From JBGAWK01 sp044227665 (GTDB lineage Bacteria; Bacteroidota; Bacteroidia; Chitinophagales; JADIYW01), in the NCBI GenBank assembly GCA_044227665.1, contig JBGAWK010000028.1, forward strand, positions 1-28,677: DNA of 28,677 bases, given 5' to 3'. The notes under the pieces are model-generated. The model did not search any database. It was not told the origin of the DNA and saw only the letters and a program-made list of their open reading frames with translations. Position 1 is the stretch's first letter. Each line of letters starts with the position of its first letter. Positions 25,266-28,677 of this stretch are shown here, one piece after another. The translations under genes were made by a program, and so were the position numbers.

Positions 25266-25280
25266 TCTTAGAATCTAAGA
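25266..25280. promoter_or_regulatory. Palindrome upstream of the hydrolase gene, possible operator
   Basis: TCTTAG (25266-25271) and CTAAGA (25275-25280) are perfect inverted arms around AAT, ending 12 bp before the ATG at 25293. A symmetric site at this place could bind a dimeric repressor. No regulator gene is adjacent and chance occurrence is possible in AT-rich DNA. Confidence 0.3.
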
Positions 25281-25292
25281 TTTATATTGAAT

Positions 25293-26234
25293 ATGAAAAA
25301 ATATTGCAAACTATTTCTTCTATTACCTGTATGCATGGCAATAGTTATTTTGGGATGGCTGATATTCCGAAAAGATATGATATTGGAAAAGGCGGCAGTA
25401 AAAGAAAGATATACGCTTCTTACTTCTCATTTCATGTCATGGGAAGGTGCTGAAATACATTATACAGATCATGGCTCGGGAATACCACTACTAATGATAC
25501 ATGGGCTAGGTGGTAGTATTTGGGATTTCAGATACCTAGATAGTGCCTTTTATGAAAAGTATAGAGTAATAAGAGTAGATATGCCGGGATTTGGACTTTC
25601 TGATTATCCTGAGAATTCCCCATCTATGGTAGATACTTATAATGATTATTTTAAGTGGCTTATAGATACGTTGCATTTGGACTCCATGTATGTGATGGGC
25701 AATTCGATGGGAGGGATGATGGCATGGAATATTGCAAATACGTATCCCGAAAAGGTGAGAAAACTTATACTATTCAATAGTGCCGGATATGATATACCTG
25801 CGACATTAAAAGCTACTAACGCCTACATGCTGCGTCATAACTTGTTACAATGGTATCTAAAAAAAGGTATTCCAAAAACCATCACAAAAAGAGGTATGCA
25901 TAGGACTTTGTACAATAGTTCACCACTCATGACGGAGGAAAATATTCAGCGCTTCAATGATATGTGGAATCGTGAAGGCAACTTGGAACATATTATTAGA
26001 GTAGCCTGTACAGATGATTATCCTTCTTCCGATAGTATAAAAAATGTGCAATGTCCTACTTTGATTATTTGGGGAAAATATGATATCATCATTCCTGTAA
26101 AATATGCTTACAACTTCAAGAATGATATAAAGAATAGTACATTAATCGTTTATGATTCTTGTGGGCACGTACCTATGTTGGAAGCACCGGATAGGGTAAT
26201 CAAAGATGTTACTGTTTTTTTAGAGAAAAACTAA
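25293..26234 (+). CDS. Alpha/beta hydrolase, membrane-anchored
   Basis: The 313-aa protein starts with a basic and hydrophobic segment (residues 1-25) that is either an N-terminal membrane anchor or an uncleaved signal. The alpha/beta-hydrolase core follows: LLMIHGLGG (66-74, oxyanion hole), GNSMG with nucleophile Ser138, an Asp in WGKYDIIIP, and the catalytic His in CGHVPMLEAPDR near residue 292. The substrate cannot be named; esterase, lipase and haloalkane-dehalogenase-like activities all use this fold. I chose ATG 25293 over the TTG at 25287. It is divergent from the acyl-CoA dehydrogenase operon, with 183 bp between starts. Its stop overlaps the convergent YeeE-type gene by 3 bases. Confidence 0.9.
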   Translation: MKKYCKLFLLLPVCMAIVILGWLIFRKDMILEKAAVKERYTLLTSHFMSWEGAEIHYTDHGSGIPLLMIHGLGGSIWDFRYLDSAFYEKYRVIRVDMPGFGLSDYPENSPSMVDTYNDYFKWLIDTLHLDSMYVMGNSMGGMMAWNIANTYPEKVRKLILFNSAGYDIPATLKATNAYMLRHNLLQWYLKKGIPKTITKRGMHRTLYNSSPLMTEENIQRFNDMWNREGNLEHIIRVACTDDYPSSDSIKNVQCPTLIIWGKYDIIIPVKYAYNFKNDIKNSTLIVYDSCGHVPMLEAPDRVIKDVTVFLEKN

Positions 26235-26251
26235 TGCGGTAGTTTTTCTCT
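26222..26251. terminator. Perfect 12-bp dyad spanning two convergent stop codons
   Basis: AGAGAAAAACTA (26222-26233), loop ATGCGG (26234-26239), TAGTTTTTCTCT (26240-26251). The stem holds the TAG of the minus-strand gene (26231-26233) and the first two bases of the TAA of the plus-strand gene (26232-26234). It is a plausible bidirectional terminator, although the T-tract is inside the stem and not after it. Confidence 0.5.
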
Positions 26252-26719
26252 CACTTTACCATAGCACCAAGTACCAAATATAGCACTTAGTAATGTGACG
26301 ATGACTACAGTAGCACCTGTTCCTATCTGTGCATATAAGGGTCCGGGGCAGGCGCCTGTAATGCCCCATCCTAAACCAAATAGTAGTCCACCAAAAATTT
26401 GTCCCTTATTTAGGGGCTTCTTATGGAAGTCTATTTTTTCGCCATAGATGGTTTTTATCTTAAATTTTTTGATTAAAGCTACAGAGATAAGTCCTACTGT
26501 TACTGCACTTCCTATCACGCCATACATGTGAAAAGATTGGAATCGGAACATTTCCTGAATACGATACCACGATATTATTTCTGCTTTTACTAATACAATG
26601 CCGAAAAGTATGCCTATGCCTACATATTTGATATTGTGATACCACTTGTGCTCCAGTTCACTTTCATTGACACACATGGTGTCCAAAGAGCGTATTTCAA
26701 AATCGGTATTATTTTCCAT
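26231..26719 (-). CDS. YeeE/YedE family membrane protein, half-length (C-terminal half)
   Basis: The 162-aa membrane protein matches the second half of YeeE/TsuA-type transporters, which import thiosulfate or other sulfur compounds. It has an N-terminal hydrophilic stretch (1-28), then about four hydrophobic helices. Its key motif is GLGWGITGACPGPLYAQIG with Cys124, matching the conserved Cys motif of the family. It follows the companion half protein after 12 bp; together they would make a complete two-part transporter. Its end overlaps the stop of the convergent hydrolase gene in a dyad. Confidence 0.9.
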   Translation of the reverse strand: MENNTDFEIRSLDTMCVNESELEHKWYHNIKYVGIGILFGIVLVKAEIISWYRIQEMFRFQSFHMYGVIGSAVTVGLISVALIKKFKIKTIYGEKIDFHKKPLNKGQIFGGLLFGLGWGITGACPGPLYAQIGTGATVVIVTLLSAIFGTWCYGKVREKLPH

Positions 26720-26731
26720 ACTATAAGATAT

Positions 26732-27301
26732 TTATAAACTCAGTAAAAATGGTACTATAAACCAGGCAGAAATAAATCCGCCAATCATAAAGCATATCGT
26801 AGCAATGAGCGACGGTAATTGTAGTGTAGATAATCCCATAATAGAATGTCCGCTGGTGCAGCCTCCAGCATATCTGGTGCCGAAGCCTACTAGAAATCCG
26901 CCAAGTATCATAAATAGGAGTCCTTTTAGCGTCCATAAATTTTCCCATGAGAAAATTTGTGTAGGTATAAGTCCTGTAATTTCGGTGATTCCATGACTAT
27001 GAAGTTCTTTAGCAAGATTAGGATGTATGACAATGGGAGCATCATTGAGGAGTAGGCTTCCTGCAATATATCCACCTATAAATACACCCAGTACAAAGCA
27101 CAGATTCCATATTTCCTTTTTCCATTGGTAATTGAAATATGGGATTCCTGCCGGCACACATGCCGCACAAATATGCCGCATAGAAGATGAAATGCCAAAA
27201 GCCTTATTCCCAACGATAAGGAGTAATGGCACAAACAATCCTATTAGAGGTCCCGCCACATACCACGGCCATGGTTCTTTAAGTAATGAAATAATATCCA
27301 T
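26732..27301 (-). CDS. YeeE/YedE family membrane protein, half-length (N-terminal half)
   Basis: The 189-aa integral membrane protein shows the first-half signature GFGTRYAGGCTSGH (139-152, Cys148), the Cys motif that guides sulfur ions through TsuA/YeeE. Additional cysteines at CAAC (45-48) and C68 could also take part. About four helices are visible. The ATG at 27299-27301 lies 7 bp after the thioredoxin stop, within an operon that starts from a Crp/Fnr regulator. Transport of thiosulfate or a related sulfur species is inferred from the family. Confidence 0.9.
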   Translation of the reverse strand: MDIISLLKEPWPWYVAGPLIGLFVPLLLIVGNKAFGISSSMRHICAACVPAGIPYFNYQWKKEIWNLCFVLGVFIGGYIAGSLLLNDAPIVIHPNLAKELHSHGITEITGLIPTQIFSWENLWTLKGLLFMILGGFLVGFGTRYAGGCTSGHSIMGLSTLQLPSLIATICFMIGGFISAWFIVPFLLSL

Positions 27302-27308
27302 AATAATA

Positions 27309-27602
27309 CTAGATATATTGATGTATGACCTTTAAGACTTCGTGCTTGGGCAAAGCCCCACTTTGTCGCCATAGGGGCTTTCCATTTTTGAATATTATCA
27401 TGGTAGGGACACTCTGAATGCCATACTGCCTCGCTACCAGCGGATTTTTGTCTATATCTATTTTTAGAATTTTGACGGTGTCACCTACTTCTGATTTAAT
27501 ATCTCTAAGTACGGGTGTCATCATCTTGCAGGGGCCGCACCATTCAGCAAAGAAGTCCACTAGCACCGGCTTCTCTCCAGCAATCAACGCTCCAAATTTC
27601 AT
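27309..27602 (-). CDS. Thioredoxin
   Basis: The 97-aa thioredoxin has the redox motif WCGPC at 21-25 and the cis-Pro region VPTMIIFKNGKP at about 69-80. It has the usual fold length minus a short N-terminus. It is cytoplasmic, with no signal peptide. Its ATG (27600-27602) overlaps the stop of the DUF2892 gene as ATGA. In this operon it may reduce persulfides or imported sulfur species, rather than serve as the general cell thioredoxin. Confidence 0.94.
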   Translation of the reverse strand: MKFGALIAGEKPVLVDFFAEWCGPCKMMTPVLRDIKSEVGDTVKILKIDIDKNPLVARQYGIQSVPTMIIFKNGKPLWRQSGALPKHEVLKVIHQYI

Positions 27603-27805
27603 TCTTTATGCTTAGCAGTATTTATTTTTAACGGCACGTATAGAGGACAAAATCCTACAAATGCTGACAATAAAAAGGTGACGGCAAATACCAATAATAC
27701 GATGCCAAAAGTACCATGAATGATACCTTTGTAGTACAAAAATCCAATTACTAGAGCTAATACTATACGCAAAGCCCTGTCTAATGTTCCCATGTTTACT
27801 TTCAT
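27599..27805 (-). CDS. DUF2892 small membrane protein (YgaP transmembrane-domain type)
   Basis: The 68-aa protein starts MKVNMGTLDRALRI and has two hydrophobic helices, then FCPLYVPLKINT. This matches DUF2892, the membrane part of YgaP rhodanese. Here it stands alone without a rhodanese domain. Members often sit beside sulfur-handling genes, and this one lies between a methyltransferase and thioredoxin. The ATG at 27803-27805 is first in frame, 5 bp after the methyltransferase stop; the stop overlaps thioredoxin by 4 bases. Confidence 0.9.
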   Translation of the reverse strand: MKVNMGTLDRALRIVLALVIGFLYYKGIIHGTFGIVLLVFAVTFLLSAFVGFCPLYVPLKINTAKHKE

Positions 27806-27810
27806 GATGT

Positions 27811-28398
27811 CTATTTTTTTGTTAAGATAATAAATAGTTCTGTATTTTTTCTTGGCGTGATGCTATTATAGCATTTTTCCATATTTTTTATAACGAAATT
27901 TTTTTCAAAAAGTTTTCGGTATTCATTCTCGCTGCCACCATAGGGAGGTAGTGGGGAGTCGAAGTCTTTGTCAAACAGCAGCCCCACTATTTTGCCACCA
28001 TCCCTCAATAGATTATAGGCATGTGATACGTAGGCATGTCTTTGCTCAGGAGGTAAAGCACAGAAAAATGTTTGCTCCAGAAGAATATCATATTGCCCTT
28101 GGTGGTGAAAGAAATCACCTTCTATGACATTAATAGTCTCAAGGGTTTTAAATTTTTCCTTTAGCCGTATGACGACCTCTGGAGCAATATCTAATAGTGT
28201 GATGTCCGAAAAACCTAGTGCTAAAAGATGCTCTGCTTCATAAGCATTTCCGCAGCCGGGAATCAGGATTTTGGCATCTTTTACCGTATATTGGTCAAAA
28301 TATGCCGATAAGGGTGTAGATATACTGCCAATATCCCAGCCCGTCAATTTATTTTTCCATAGATTGTCCCAAAACTTTTTATCTAAAGAAATCTCCAT
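27811..28398 (-). CDS. TPMT-family S-adenosylmethionine methyltransferase
   Basis: The 195-aa protein resembles bacterial thiopurine S-methyltransferase relatives, which methylate sulfur, selenium or tellurium compounds. Landmarks are FWDNLW (9-14), TGWDIG (19-24), the SAM loop LIPGCGNAYEAEHL (45-58), the acidic LLDIAPE (68-74) and EQTFFCALPP (108-117). Within a thioredoxin/YeeE operon, a role in detoxifying reactive sulfide or metalloids is plausible, but this is inference. The ATG at 28396-28398 lies 7 bp after the stop of the Crp/Fnr gene. Confidence 0.88.
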   Translation of the reverse strand: MEISLDKKFWDNLWKNKLTGWDIGSISTPLSAYFDQYTVKDAKILIPGCGNAYEAEHLLALGFSDITLLDIAPEVVIRLKEKFKTLETINVIEGDFFHHQGQYDILLEQTFFCALPPEQRHAYVSHAYNLLRDGGKIVGLLFDKDFDSPLPPYGGSENEYRKLFEKNFVIKNMEKCYNSITPRKNTELFIILTKK

Positions 28399-28405
28399 AC
28401 GTTGA

Positions 28406-28677
28406 TTATTTGACGATTATTTTATTTCTGCCTAAGATGACTTTGCCTTCTTCCTCCAATTGTTTGAGCAATCTCGAGACTACTACTCGTGCAGTTCCGA
28501 GTTCTCCTGCCAGCTGCTCATGTGTAGTATTTATAATTTTGTTGCCTAAGAGTTCGGATTTTTTATGCAGCAATAATAATAGCCGCTCGTCAACTTTCTT
28601 GAATGCTATGGCATTGATGACGGTGAGTAATTCCTCAAAGCGCTGATGGTAGAGTTTGAAGATATATTCTAGCCACT
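28406..28677 (-). CDS. Crp/Fnr family transcriptional regulator, C-terminal part; 5' end outside window
   Basis: On the minus strand 89 residues are readable before the stop at 28406-28408; the start lies beyond the right edge. They include the winged helix-turn-helix: ITTH-like segment INTTHEQLAGELGTARVVVSR, then LLKQLEEEGKVILGRNKIIVK. This is the Crp-type DNA-binding domain common in Bacteroidota, where the sensing domain is missing from view. The spacing of 7 bp to the methyltransferase makes it the likely first gene and regulator of the sulfur operon. The ligand or redox signal cannot be told. Confidence 0.88.
   Translation of the reverse strand, partial: WLEYIFKLYHQRFEELLTVINAIAFKKVDERLLLLLHKKSELLGNKIINTTHEQLAGELGTARVVVSRLLKQLEEEGKVILGRNKIIVK

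Noticed and set aside
28410..28646. 78-aa plus-strand ORF at the right edge
   Set aside because: It is antisense to the Crp/Fnr regulator, whose helix-turn-helix reads clearly on the minus strand.

Overview
The window reads as chromosomal DNA of a Bacteroidota member, probably an environmental lineage near Chitinophagia, Saprospiria or Cytophagia. It is AT-rich, Shine-Dalgarno sequences are almost absent, and TAnnTTTG -7 boxes precede many genes. The gene content also fits: BshC (bacillithiol), MqnD (futalosine menaquinone route), a short AMP nucleosidase and lipoproteins with small lipoboxes. No 16S rRNA or other decisive taxonomic marker is present, so placement below phylum is a guess.

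Left end (1-2325): the window opens inside a gene whose last 161 codons carry an RNxxxH HEPN motif. It is followed by a 152-bp leader and a CRISPR array of 26 repeats and 25 spacers. Repeat sequence and orientation match those of type VI-B (Cas13b) systems, so this is the 3' part of an RNA-targeting CRISPR-Cas13b locus. No cas1 or cas2 is present on the visible side. The trailer-end repeats show a compensatory base-pair change that supports the crRNA stem.

2426-5727 (minus): an unknown 243-aa protein, a GT9 heptosyltransferase-like enzyme and bshC form a compact operon. 5810-10755 (plus): AMP nucleosidase, mnmA, the SRP RNA, a transaldolase/fructose-6-phosphate aldolase, miaA and an MFS transporter. 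Two of these are tRNA-modification enzymes, and miaA has an unusual leader with a strong SD and a 9-codon mini-ORF. 11042-13561 (minus): a Ste24-type M48 protease followed by a PhoD-like phosphodiesterase, divergent from mqnD (13633-14466, plus). 14626-17128: a helical-repeat protein and a lipoprotein, both of unknown function and divergently transcribed, ending in a strong hairpin terminator.

17511-25109: a DUF998-like membrane protein divergent from an FKBP-type lipoprotein isomerase. These are followed by a minus-strand fatty-acid module: two adjacent acyl-CoA dehydrogenases, a FATP-type acyl-CoA synthetase and an M13 peptidase. One dehydrogenase keeps the catalytic Glu and the other appears to lack it. 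25293-26234 (plus) is a membrane-anchored alpha/beta hydrolase. 26231-28677 (minus) is a sulfur-linked operon: Crp/Fnr regulator (cut by the window), TPMT-like methyltransferase, DUF2892 protein, thioredoxin, and two half-length YeeE/YedE transporter proteins.

The most interesting items are the Cas13b locus, the recurrent TAnnTTTG-N4/5-ATG arrangement (leaderless mRNAs, calibrated internally by the SRP RNA), the asymmetric acyl-CoA dehydrogenase pair and the sulfur operon. All family assignments come from motif recognition by eye; no database search was run.
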